A DNA stretch of 52,932 bases from Lachnospiraceae bacterium UBA1759. Its GTDB lineage: Bacteria > Bacillota > Clostridia > Lachnospirales > Lachnospiraceae. Position 1 is the first letter of the stretch. Every line of letters starts with the position of its first letter. The position numbers were made by a program, and so were the translations under genes. Under the pieces are notes generated by a model, which searched no databases, had not been told where the DNA came from, and saw only the letters and a list, made by a program, of their open reading frames with translations. The stretch is from assembly GCA_002315555.1 (NCBI GenBank), contig DCHF01000022.1, forward strand, positions 8,536-61,467, given 5' to 3'. This document shows, piece after piece, positions 41,191 through 48,961 of the stretch.

Positions 41191-41219
41191 TTGACTTTAT
41201 ACGGTGAAGTGGGTATACT
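41191..41219 (+). promoter_or_regulatory. Promoter of the UDP-sugar pyrophosphorylase gene
   Basis: TTGACT (41191-41196) and TATACT (41214-41219) are 17 bases apart, 38 bases upstream of the ATG. It diverges from the pfkA promoter; the two -35 boxes are 36 bases apart. Confidence 0.85.
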
Positions 41220-41257
41220 CAAATCAAATATCGCATCACCGGAACAGGAGGTCACTC

Positions 41258-42487
41258 ATGAATTACGGGGAAACACGAACCTATCTGGAACAATACGGTC
41301 AGGAGCATCTCCTGAAATACTACGATGAACTGCCGGAAGACGGACAGGCCGCACTGCTTGAGCAGATCGCGTCCATCGACTTCTCAATGCTCTCCCTTCT
41401 TGCCGGTTACAAACAGGGAACCTCCGCACGCGGTGTCTTTTCTCCGCTCGGTGCGGTGACTGTGGAGGAGATCGATGAGAAGCGCGAGGCGTTCGAATCC
41501 GCCGGTATCGAAGCCCTGAAGGCCGGAAAGACCGCCGCCGTACTGCTTGCCGGCGGCCAGGGAACCCGCCTCGGCTTTGACCATCCCAAGGGCATGTACA
41601 ATATCGGCGAGACCCGCGAGCTTTTTATTTTTGAATGCCTGATCAACAATCTGATGGACGTGGTGAACAGGACCGGTACCTACGTACCGCTCTATATCAT
41701 GACCTCGGAGATCAACCACGAGGAAACGGTCGGTTTCTTCACGGCACATGATATGTTCGGCTACAGCAAGGACCACATCCGCTTCTTCAAGCAGGAAATG
41801 GCGCCCTGCGTTGGCTATGACGGCCGCATCCTGATGGAGGACAAGGGCCGCATCGCCGTGTCCCCGAACGGAAACGGCGGATGGTTCACCTCCATGATGA
41901 AGGCCGGTCTGGTCGAAGACATGGAAGCCCGCGGCGTGGAATATCTTTCCGCATTCAGCGTGGACAATGTCTGCCAGCGCATCAACGATCCCAAGTGGGT
42001 CGGTGCCGTCCTGCAGTCCGGCTGCGATGTCGGTGCCAAGGTCGTCCGTAAGGCGGATCCGAACGAACGCGTCGGTGTTCTCTGCCTGGAGGACGGGCAT
42101 CCGTCCATCTGCGAATACTACGAAATGACCGAGGAAATGATCACACTGAAGGATGAAAAGGGTGCTCTCCTCTATAACTTCGGTGTCATTTTAAATTACA
42201 TGTTCCGTCTGGATAAGCTGAAGGCCATTGCCGCAGAGCGCATGCCGGTCCACATCGTGGAAAAGAAGATCCCTCACCTTGGCGATGACGGTTCCTTCGT
42301 CAAGCCGGAAGCTCCGAACGGTTACAAATTCGAGCTTCTCATTCTGGACATGATCCACCTGATGGATACCTGCCTTCCGTATGAGGTCGTGCGAAGCCGT
42401 GAATTTGCGCCCATTAAAAATCCGACCGGTGTCGATTCGGTCGTCAGCGCAAAAGCCCTGCTTGCCGAAAACGGTGTGGCACTGTAA
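41258..42487 (+). CDS. UDPGP-family UTP-sugar-1-phosphate uridylyltransferase (AGX-like)
   Basis: Makes a UDP-sugar (UDP-GlcNAc, UDP-GalNAc or UDP-Glc by family) from UTP and the sugar 1-phosphate. The 409-residue protein is of the eukaryotic-like type, not GalU or GlmU: LLAGGQGTRLGFDHPKGMYNI (nucleotide loop), YIMTSEINHEE, SPNGNGGWF, the DN of FSVDNVCQRI, EYYEM, and FGVILNYMFRLD. The start at 41258 (AGGAGG at 6 bases) is used; 18 upstream in-frame codons precede any ribosome site and overlap the promoter. It is the only gene of the window on the plus strand, monocistronic, with its own promoter and terminator. It could feed the surface glycan genes encoded at 16472-27472 and 44481-47572. Confidence 0.9.
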   Translation: MNYGETRTYLEQYGQEHLLKYYDELPEDGQAALLEQIASIDFSMLSLLAGYKQGTSARGVFSPLGAVTVEEIDEKREAFESAGIEALKAGKTAAVLLAGGQGTRLGFDHPKGMYNIGETRELFIFECLINNLMDVVNRTGTYVPLYIMTSEINHEETVGFFTAHDMFGYSKDHIRFFKQEMAPCVGYDGRILMEDKGRIAVSPNGNGGWFTSMMKAGLVEDMEARGVEYLSAFSVDNVCQRINDPKWVGAVLQSGCDVGAKVVRKADPNERVGVLCLEDGHPSICEYYEMTEEMITLKDEKGALLYNFGVILNYMFRLDKLKAIAAERMPVHIVEKKIPHLGDDGSFVKPEAPNGYKFELLILDMIHLMDTCLPYEVVRSREFAPIKNPTGVDSVVSAKALLAENGVAL

Positions 42488-42496
42488 AACGATAAT

Positions 42497-42526
42497 AAAA
42501 AGCCGCTCTTCCGAGCGGCTTTTTTA
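42497..42526. terminator. Bidirectional terminator between UDPGP and dut
   Basis: AGCCGCTC (42501-42508) and GAGCGGCT (42513-42520), loop TTCC, are flanked by A-rich sequence on the left and six T on the right. It serves the plus-strand UDPGP gene and, read the other way, the convergent dut operon. Confidence 0.9.
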
Positions 42527-42572
42527 TTGCTTAAATCCTACGATCCGGATGTGAGAACACCGGTGTTTTGTT

Positions 42573-43007
42573 TTAACGTACTCCGGTCGAGCCAAAGCCT
42601 CCGCGGTCATTTCCGCCGAGGTGCTCTTCCTCGATGAAGACGACCTCCGGCTGATGCTTCATGATGCGGAACTGGCAGATCCGGTCATTGACGTGGATCG
42701 TCGTATCACGCAGCGCGTAGGCCGGGAAAAACCACTGGTCGTTATCGCCGCAGTAGGTCTCGTCGATCACGCCCATCGAGTTGGTCTGGATCACGCCGAA
42801 ATTCTTGAAGGTGGAGCTTCTCGGCACCACATGGGCCTCGTAGCCCTCCGGGAGCTTCATACCAATGCCGAGCGGAATCAGCTTGAATTCTCCGGCTTTA
42901 AGCTCGATCTCTGCTGCGGAACGAAGATCGATCCAGTCGGACTTTCCGCCGATGTACTGCAGTTTTTCGATCTCCTGTGAGAAATATTTGATATGGATCT
43001 CAGCCAT
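42573..43007 (-). CDS. dut: dUTP diphosphatase
   Basis: Cleaves dUTP to dUMP and pyrophosphate, keeping uracil out of DNA. The 144-residue trimeric type has the five motifs: SDWIDLRSA, VVPRSSTFKNFGV, GVIDETYCGD (Tyr that excludes ribose), RICQFRI and GGFGSTG at the end (flexible arm). The sequence is more divergent than classical Dut, as is usual for Clostridia. ATG 43007 overlaps the folD stop by one base (ATAATG) and has an AGGAA site, so it is coupled. It is the last gene of the folD-fchA operon before the shared terminator. Confidence 0.92.
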   Translation of the reverse strand: MAEIHIKYFSQEIEKLQYIGGKSDWIDLRSAAEIELKAGEFKLIPLGIGMKLPEGYEAHVVPRSSTFKNFGVIQTNSMGVIDETYCGDNDQWFFPAYALRDTTIHVNDRICQFRIMKHQPEVVFIEEEHLGGNDRGGFGSTGVR

Positions 43008-43846
43008 TATGCGTTCCTCCTGAAATGACTCTCCGTAACGTGCTTCAACAGTACGGAGGTGGTGACGGCGCCGACGCCGCCCGGGACCGGGGTGATCAGT
43101 GCGGCCTTTTCCGAAGCGCTGTCAAAATCCACATCGCCGCAGAGGTTGCCTTCGACATCCGTGTTGATGCCCACGTCGATGACCGCAGTGCCTTCCTTCA
43201 CGTAATCGCCGGTGATCATGCGCGCACGTCCCACCGCGGCGATGAGAACATCGGCTTCGCGGCAGACCGCCGGAAGATCCGCTGTTTTGGAATGACAGAT
43301 CGTCACCGTGGCGTTCTTCTGTAACAGCATCATCGCAAGCGGCTTGCCGACGACCATCGACCGGCCGACGACCGCTACCCGCTTTCCGGTAAGCTCAATA
43401 CCGGCATAGTCGAGCATTTCGACCACAGCCTGCGGCGTACACGGCGCATTCGTACAGGTGCCCTCAAATACTTTTTCCATATTGCGCGGGCTGATGCAGT
43501 CCACATCCTTTTCGATGTCGATCATCTCCTCCACCGCTTTGGAATCGATCTGCTTCGGGAGCGGCCGGAACACCAGGATTCCGTCCACTGCAGGATCCTC
43601 ATTGATCTTCCGGAACGCCTGAAGGAACTCCCCGTTCTCCACATCCCGCGGAAAAACATGGATCTCCGTCTCCACGCCGGCCTTTTCCATGCGCTTTTTG
43701 GCGCCGGCCTCATAAGAAAGATCGCCGGGTTCCTCGCCCACACGGACGATGGCCAGCCGCGGCTTTCCGCATGCCGACTCCTCGATCCTTGCTTTACACT
43801 TTTCCGTAATGGCCTTTGCGACCGTTACGCCTTTTAAAACCTCCAT
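43007..43846 (-). CDS. folD: Bifunctional methylenetetrahydrofolate dehydrogenase/cyclohydrolase
   Basis: Interconverts methylene-, methenyl- and formyl-tetrahydrofolate with NADP(H). The 279-residue protein has the N-terminal catalytic Lys region (YEAGAKKRMEKAG; family YVxxKxKxxxxxG), DGILVFRPLPKQID, and the Rossmann domain with VAVVGRSMVVGKPLAMMLL, and ends in TPVPGGVGAVTTSVLLKH. The family Lys motif begins YEAG rather than YVKN, though the Lys is kept. Start ATG 43846 (AAAGGCGGGG at 5 bases); a GTG just upstream is less likely. It lies between fchA (14 bases) and dut (1-base overlap). Confidence 0.93.
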   Translation of the reverse strand: MEVLKGVTVAKAITEKCKARIEESACGKPRLAIVRVGEEPGDLSYEAGAKKRMEKAGVETEIHVFPRDVENGEFLQAFRKINEDPAVDGILVFRPLPKQIDSKAVEEMIDIEKDVDCISPRNMEKVFEGTCTNAPCTPQAVVEMLDYAGIELTGKRVAVVGRSMVVGKPLAMMLLQKNATVTICHSKTADLPAVCREADVLIAAVGRARMITGDYVKEGTAVIDVGINTDVEGNLCGDVDFDSASEKAALITPVPGGVGAVTTSVLLKHVTESHFRRNA

Positions 43847-43860
43847 CACTTCCCCGCCTT

Positions 43861-44484
43861 TCAGATTCTTTCCGCAACGATCTGTTCCGTCTCATCCGCA
43901 AGCCTGGTGCCGTGACTGACCGCACGCTCGCAGCGCTTTTTCAGCTGCTCTTTCCGCTCCTCATTCTTCATGGACTTCACGTTGATCAGCACATTGTAGC
44001 GCGCCCCCGTCAGCGCGGTGCGAAGGTACGCCGCACCGACACCGGCATCGCTGACCGCGATCCTGCTGCCCTTTTTCGCCACATCCTTCAGCACCTGAAG
44101 CGCGCCCTCAGCCGTTTCCATGATGGAAAGCGGGACCAGCGTCGCATCAAACAGCGCCTGCTCCATAACCGCATCCCGGAGCTTCTTCTGCTCCTCTGTG
44201 TCCTTCGGAAGCGCGTAAGCCTTTGAAAGCGGCAGGAATGCGTCCTCGTCCTTTTCGGAGAGGCGCAGGAACATTTCGCGGAACATGTCAAAATCATCCA
44301 TATCTTTTTTCAGATCCTCTTCCACATCGGCATACCTTTTTTTTCCGAGGGTCAGACTGATGACCATCGCGCCGAGGGAAACACCGAGCGCCCCGGCAAG
44401 GGCCGATGCTCCGCCGCCGCCCGGGACCGGATCTTTGGAAGAAAGGGCCTCTAAGAGGCCTTCGATATCATAATCACGGATCAT
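43861..44484 (-). CDS. fchA: Formimidoyltetrahydrofolate cyclodeaminase-like protein
   Basis: Converts formimino-tetrahydrofolate to methenyl-tetrahydrofolate and ammonia, which links histidine or purine breakdown to the folate pool and passes its product to FolD. The 207-residue all-helical protein has the FTCD signature VPGGGGASALAGALGVSLGAMV (about 20-41), and later GARYNVLINVKSM. ATG 44484 overlaps the preceding gene as ATGA and has AAGGAGGG. folD follows, so the two probably act in sequence. Confidence 0.92.
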   Translation of the reverse strand: MIRDYDIEGLLEALSSKDPVPGGGGASALAGALGVSLGAMVISLTLGKKRYADVEEDLKKDMDDFDMFREMFLRLSEKDEDAFLPLSKAYALPKDTEEQKKLRDAVMEQALFDATLVPLSIMETAEGALQVLKDVAKKGSRIAVSDAGVGAAYLRTALTGARYNVLINVKSMKNEERKEQLKKRCERAVSHGTRLADETEQIVAERI

Positions 44485-46226
44485 TTATGTCCCTCCTTAT
44501 GAAAGCATTCCGTTAAGCAGCATACACCGCCGACGTAGGCGAACATCATGATCGCCGGGAGCGCGCATGCGTAGTAGTTGAGGATCGTCCGATCGATCGC
44601 TCCGTCCCCCCAGATGAAATGAGAGAACCAGCTGATTCCGAAAATGTAAACAAAGCCGATGCCGAGGAAACAGAACGTCATGAAGCCGTAGAACAGCTCA
44701 TGGCCCCTCTTTTTGCACCGGCCGCCAAAGAACCGGACAACGAATAAAAGCACGGAAAAAAGCGTGCAGGCAAGAAGAATACAGTTAGCCACACCGTAGC
44801 CGTAGAACACATCTCCGAGGATGGGCTGAAGCTTCTTCTGCTCTTTTGTCAGTTCGCGCTCCGAAGGATCGCCGAGGTACTCCTCATGCGTCAGCTTCTT
44901 TGCGGCTTCCGTTGCATCCGCGTACTGGATGGCTTCCGCATAACGGCGGTCCCTGATACCGGGGTTATACCCCTTCTGTACGACCGCACCGAGGTAACCG
45001 GCCCAGACTTCACGACGAAGCTCCCGGATCTCTCCAAGGGAATAGCTCCCCGCGGACGCCAGAAGCTGAATGCGCTTGGCCTTCTTCAGGGTGCCGTCCT
45101 CAAAAGCCTTATCAAGCTCCTTGTTGACATCGGCAAACAGGTCGGAGACCTCCCTTTCCGAAGTCCAGAGCCCGGTTCCCGTCAGGGCATCCCGAAGGCC
45201 CCAGCCCAGGTCATCGCCGCGGACGCCGGTCGAAGATATATCGCCGTAGACCGTTTTTGTCAGAATATATTCTTTCAGCTCCGGATGCTCCGAAAGCGTC
45301 TCCGATGCCGAAAAAGCCTGCTCAACGGCGTCTGCCGGGATCCAGATGACCGATGTACGGCCCTCCGCTTCGATCTTGTACAGCCGTGAGACAAAACCTC
45401 CGAGCTCGCCGGAGGTACGTGTCTCGATCTCCGAAACTCCGAAATACTTTTCATTCACCTGCCGGTATCCGGCGCTTACAAGGCCAAACACAAGGAACGG
45501 GATCAGGCAAAGTACGGTAAGCGCAAAGGCGCGCTCGCCGCGGGATTCTTTCGTATAGCGGACGATGGCTCCGATGATCGTAAACAGCGCTGCCGCTGCG
45601 ACACATGCAAGGATCCAGATGCCGTCCTCCTTGATGTAATAGGAAAAGGCCAGAACCAGACCGGCAAGGATCTGCTTTACGATCAGGCGGCGCGTTGCCG
45701 TGCGGCGGTCAAACAGTGCCACATAGGTGAATTGAAGCACCATTGAAAACAGCAGGATCACAAACGGATCCACGATGCCGTTCCGGTACAGGCGGAAGCC
45801 GCAGCTGTCTTCCAGGCCGACCGGCAGGAACAGGACATAAATATACGCAAGAAGCGCCATCCACCGGTTTCCCCGGATGGTCTTTAATAGCGAATAAACG
45901 GACAGGGCCGCAACGACCCACAGAACGCCAAGCCAGACGCTGTACCGGACGTTGCTTACGGAGACCGCATCCAAAAACAGCGAATAGCCGATGCTTTTCA
46001 CCAGGGAATTGACCATTGGCTGAAGGAAGTGGGTCTTCGGAAACGCATACTCCACCATCAGGACATCGTCCATCAGCTGGTTTGCGGCAAACCACACGCC
46101 CTCTGCCAGGGAAACATAGATGCGCACACCGGCAAGGGCCGCCATGATGACCGAAAGGATCATCCGGACGGCCGGCGATCCCTCGTGATGCTGCGTTTTC
46201 TTTTTCTTTTCGGGGGCCGGACTCAT
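44481..46226 (-). CDS. Large polytopic membrane protein with extracytoplasmic loop, possibly GT-C glycosyltransferase
   Basis: Not firmly recognised. The 581-residue protein has a Lys-rich N-terminus, about eight membrane segments in the first half (about 22-250), a long soluble loop (about 262-470) that is probably outside, and three or four segments at the end (about 480-575). The first loop has a short acidic motif, MDDVLMVEY, where GT-C enzymes carry a catalytic Asp, which suggests a lipid-sugar-dependent glycosyltransferase; this is an inference. ATG 46226 (AAGGAG) overlaps the Wzy-like gene stop by 4 bases and its own stop overlaps fchA. It likely works with the Wzy-like protein. Confidence 0.75.
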   Translation of the reverse strand: MSPAPEKKKKTQHHEGSPAVRMILSVIMAALAGVRIYVSLAEGVWFAANQLMDDVLMVEYAFPKTHFLQPMVNSLVKSIGYSLFLDAVSVSNVRYSVWLGVLWVVAALSVYSLLKTIRGNRWMALLAYIYVLFLPVGLEDSCGFRLYRNGIVDPFVILLFSMVLQFTYVALFDRRTATRRLIVKQILAGLVLAFSYYIKEDGIWILACVAAAALFTIIGAIVRYTKESRGERAFALTVLCLIPFLVFGLVSAGYRQVNEKYFGVSEIETRTSGELGGFVSRLYKIEAEGRTSVIWIPADAVEQAFSASETLSEHPELKEYILTKTVYGDISSTGVRGDDLGWGLRDALTGTGLWTSEREVSDLFADVNKELDKAFEDGTLKKAKRIQLLASAGSYSLGEIRELRREVWAGYLGAVVQKGYNPGIRDRRYAEAIQYADATEAAKKLTHEEYLGDPSERELTKEQKKLQPILGDVFYGYGVANCILLACTLFSVLLFVVRFFGGRCKKRGHELFYGFMTFCFLGIGFVYIFGISWFSHFIWGDGAIDRTILNYYACALPAIMMFAYVGGVCCLTECFHKEGHK

Positions 46227-47572
46227 GCTTTCTCCTTCTTTCGAAACGGTTTACGGGCACAGTAGATACCAATGGCCGTACTTGCGATCAGCCAGAACCA
46301 GGTCGTGGCATCGGAGAACCAGGCGGTAAAGAAGGACAGCCCCATGTAAACGGCAAGCTGCGCGTACAAGAGGTATGCCCACACGCGGTCTTCATCGGCC
46401 TTGTACTCCGTCAGACTGCACAGCATGCCTAGGAGAACCCCGAAGATCAGAGTTCCGATGAGGTCAAAGTCCTGGAAGATATCATAGACGATCGTAAGCG
46501 TGGACAGCTCAAGCGCCGTCTGGAAATGCTCCACGTTCATGAAGGCCTGTACGGACGCCAGGCGCTTCAGGCCGGTCATATTTAAGAACGGCGTCAGGGA
46601 ACGCACGCCCAGCGTATGACAGCTGTGGCCTTCGACAAGCAGGTTCAGGTTTTCAAAATTGTTGGCAATGTACATGTACGGATACTGGACGTAGACCGGG
46701 GTATCCGCCTTTTTGAATTTAAAGATCTTCTGAAGATAACCCTCCGGATAATCACGGCCGCTGACAACGATGACCGTCATGACGGTAAAAAGAAGAAGGA
46801 CCGTAAAAAACGCCAGCAGAATGGTACGGTTTGAAAAACGCTTCTGGATCACTGTCCACACAATGAGCGGCATGGCCGCCGCGATCAACACCTGGAATTT
46901 GGACAAAAGAAGGACCGGAACCAGGAAACAGATCACATTGAGAACGGCAAGAAGTATCGTCTTCTTCTTTGAGATCTCTGTTTTCATAAAAAGGATCAGA
47001 GACAAAACGTGTACGAACACCAGCGACACGATGAAATAATGAATCCCGCTGATATGGAACGCAGTGTATGCATGCGGAACGCCGCGCACAAGGATCGGGA
47101 TCTCAAAATCAAAGCGGATGCATTCCGCAAGGAACGAGCCGAGTCCGAGTGCCGCCACGATGTAGATGGCCTGCTCCACTCTCCGGTAATACAAGGCCTT
47201 CGATACTCCGGACTTCTGCGGTCTTCCGGAAGCGTTCTTCTTCCTGAGATATGCCCGCATACCGTCCTGACCGGCGGAGACCGCAAAATAGAATCCCCCC
47301 ACAACGAGCCACATGAGAAGGCCCCAGGTGCGGGAGCGTTCCGAAAGCTTCAGGCAGGCCGTGGCGATGCCGAGCAGCCAGCCGAGTGCGAAAAGCAGCC
47401 GTATATCGAGAAGCCGGCGGGACTCTCTGAAGATCATTACGGCTTCCAGCAGGGAAAGGACCAGAAAGCAGACAGCGGACGGTACGGTTCCCACATAGGC
47501 CGCGAGTACGGCGCCGAGCACGAATAACGGGATCCCGGCAATGTATCGACCCATGGTCAGTTTTCGATTCAT
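46223..47572 (-). CDS. O-antigen-polymerase-like (Wzy) membrane protein
   Basis: Probably joins lipid-linked glycan repeat units at the outer face. The 449-residue protein has about 12 membrane segments. A large periplasmic-side loop (about 275-345) contains DTPVYVQYPYMYIANNFENLN and is the usual site of Wzy specificity. Sequence is weakly conserved as in all Wzy proteins, so the call rests on topology and this loop. ATG 47572 follows GGAGG. No promoter fits between it and the ftsZ terminator; it may depend on read-through. The next gene overlaps by 4 bases. Confidence 0.62.
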   Translation of the reverse strand: MNRKLTMGRYIAGIPLFVLGAVLAAYVGTVPSAVCFLVLSLLEAVMIFRESRRLLDIRLLFALGWLLGIATACLKLSERSRTWGLLMWLVVGGFYFAVSAGQDGMRAYLRKKNASGRPQKSGVSKALYYRRVEQAIYIVAALGLGSFLAECIRFDFEIPILVRGVPHAYTAFHISGIHYFIVSLVFVHVLSLILFMKTEISKKKTILLAVLNVICFLVPVLLLSKFQVLIAAAMPLIVWTVIQKRFSNRTILLAFFTVLLLFTVMTVIVVSGRDYPEGYLQKIFKFKKADTPVYVQYPYMYIANNFENLNLLVEGHSCHTLGVRSLTPFLNMTGLKRLASVQAFMNVEHFQTALELSTLTIVYDIFQDFDLIGTLIFGVLLGMLCSLTEYKADEDRVWAYLLYAQLAVYMGLSFFTAWFSDATTWFWLIASTAIGIYCARKPFRKKEKA

Positions 47573-47583
47573 ACTACCTCCAT

Positions 47584-47605
47584 GGACCGTTCGACAAAAC
47601 GGTCC
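47584..47605 (-). promoter_or_regulatory. Hairpin in the leader of the Wzy-like gene
   Basis: GGACCGTT (47584-47591) and AACGGTCC (47598-47605) form a perfect 8-bp stem, loop 6 bases, ending directly before the ribosome site (GGAGG) of the Wzy-like gene and only about 10 bases after the ftsZ terminator. It could modulate read-through or translation. Confidence 0.45.
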
Positions 47606-47640
47606 GGAAAAGACAAAAGAGCCCGGAAGCCGGGCTCTTT
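47606..47640 (-). terminator. Rho-independent terminator of ftsZ
   Basis: A perfect 11-bp stem AAAGAGCCCGG (47616-47626) with CCGGGCTCTTT (47630-47640), loop AAG, is followed on the minus strand by TTTTGTCTTTT. It lies 13 bases after the ftsZ stop. Confidence 0.88.
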
Positions 47641-47653
47641 AACTTATCAGTGA

Positions 47654-48805
47654 TTATTTCTTCAGGAAATCCGGAATCTTGATCGACTGCGTTTCCTTAC
47701 GGTTACGCTGAACATAATTGCCAAAGTCCGGAAGCTTGATATCAAACTCTTCTTCTTCATCCTTGACAGGAGCCTTCGGAGCGGAGTAACCGATGTTTTC
47801 GATCACGCTCTTTGCGCTTTCCTTCTTCTCGATCTTCTTTTCAGTCTTCTCACCGGAGGTCTTTACGCCGGTAGCGATGACCGTAATGGTAACCTGATCC
47901 TCTGCGGATTCTCTGTAAGCGGTACCGAAGATAATATTTGCATCCGGATCAGCCATTTCACGGACATATTCAACAGCCTCGTTTGCTTCGATCAGGGATA
48001 CATCGCCGGAGATGTTGACAAGCACATGGCTCGCACCGTTGATGGTGGTCTCAAGAAGCGGGCTGGAGATGGCGATCTTCATTGCTTCCGCACACTTGTC
48101 ATCACCGGTAGCGGTACCGATACCGATATGAGCAAGACCCTTATCTCTCATGACGGTCTGCACATCTGCGAAGTCGACATTGATCTCACCCGGATCATTG
48201 ATCAGGTCGGTTATACCGCGAACGGACTGCTGAAGAACCTCATCGGCCTTTCTTAATGCATCCGGCATGCTGGTACGTCTGTCAACGATCTGAAGAAGCT
48301 TATCATTCGGAATAACGATGAGGGTATCAACGACTTCCTTCAGCTTGGCGATACCGTCATTGGCGTTATTTGCACGCTGCTTGCCTTCAAAAGTGAAGGG
48401 CTTCGTTACAACGCCGACGGTCAGGATACCCATATCCTTTGCGAGCTTTGCAACAACGGGAGCCGCACCGGTACCGGTACCGCCGCCCATACCGCAGGTA
48501 ACGAATACCATATCCGCACCCTTGATCAGATCAGCCAGTTCATCCGCGTTCTCTTCCGCAGCCTTCTCACCTCTGGACGGGTCAGCGCCTGCGCCGAGGC
48601 CCTTGGTGAGCTTCTCACCGATCTGTAAAACGGTCGCTGCCTTACATAATAACAGCGCCTGCTTATCTGTATTGACACCGACGAATTCAACGCCGTTTAC
48701 ACTTTCTTCTACCATGCGGTTGACAGCATTATTTCCTGCTCCGCCGACACCGATCACGACCAGTCTGGCTTCAGATTCTGCTTCATTTACCTTAATCTCC
48801 AACAA
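47654..48805 (-). CDS. ftsZ: Cell division protein FtsZ
   Basis: The tubulin-like GTPase that forms the Z ring. The 383-residue protein has GVGGAGNNAVNRM (19-31), the tubulin signature GGGTGTG (107-113), the T7 loop NVDFADVQTVM, and a C-terminal linker (about 315-355). The tail ends in two similar peptides, DIKLPDF and SIKIPDFLKK, the latter being the usual FtsA/SepF-binding end. The start is taken as TTG 48805 (AGGAGG at 8 bases), giving the common MLEIK N-terminus; a second TTG follows at once. It has its own promoter and terminator, so it is separable from ftsQ. Confidence 0.96.
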   Translation of the reverse strand: MLEIKVNEAESEARLVVIGVGGAGNNAVNRMVEESVNGVEFVGVNTDKQALLLCKAATVLQIGEKLTKGLGAGADPSRGEKAAEENADELADLIKGADMVFVTCGMGGGTGTGAAPVVAKLAKDMGILTVGVVTKPFTFEGKQRANNANDGIAKLKEVVDTLIVIPNDKLLQIVDRRTSMPDALRKADEVLQQSVRGITDLINDPGEINVDFADVQTVMRDKGLAHIGIGTATGDDKCAEAMKIAISSPLLETTINGASHVLVNISGDVSLIEANEAVEYVREMADPDANIIFGTAYRESAEDQVTITVIATGVKTSGEKTEKKIEKKESAKSVIENIGYSAPKAPVKDEEEEFDIKLPDFGNYVQRNRKETQSIKIPDFLKK

Positions 48806-48860
48806 GGTTCCGCCCTCCTTCAAATATATTCTGACAGATAATATTCAATCACATATAAAA

Positions 48861-48890
48861 AATATACACGAATATACATATAAAAGTCAA
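48861..48890 (-). promoter_or_regulatory. Promoter of ftsZ
   Basis: On the minus strand TTGACT (48885-48890) and TATATT (48861-48866) are 18 bases apart in very AT-rich DNA, 55 bases upstream of the TTG start. A short AACCTGTAAAGGTT hairpin (48903-48916) lies just upstream and may weakly end ftsQ transcripts. Confidence 0.72.
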
Positions 48891-48961
48891 TATGCATAAA
48901 TATAACCTTTACAGGTTTTTTTATCAACCAGTTTCACAAAATTTTTATTGCGATTTTTCGA

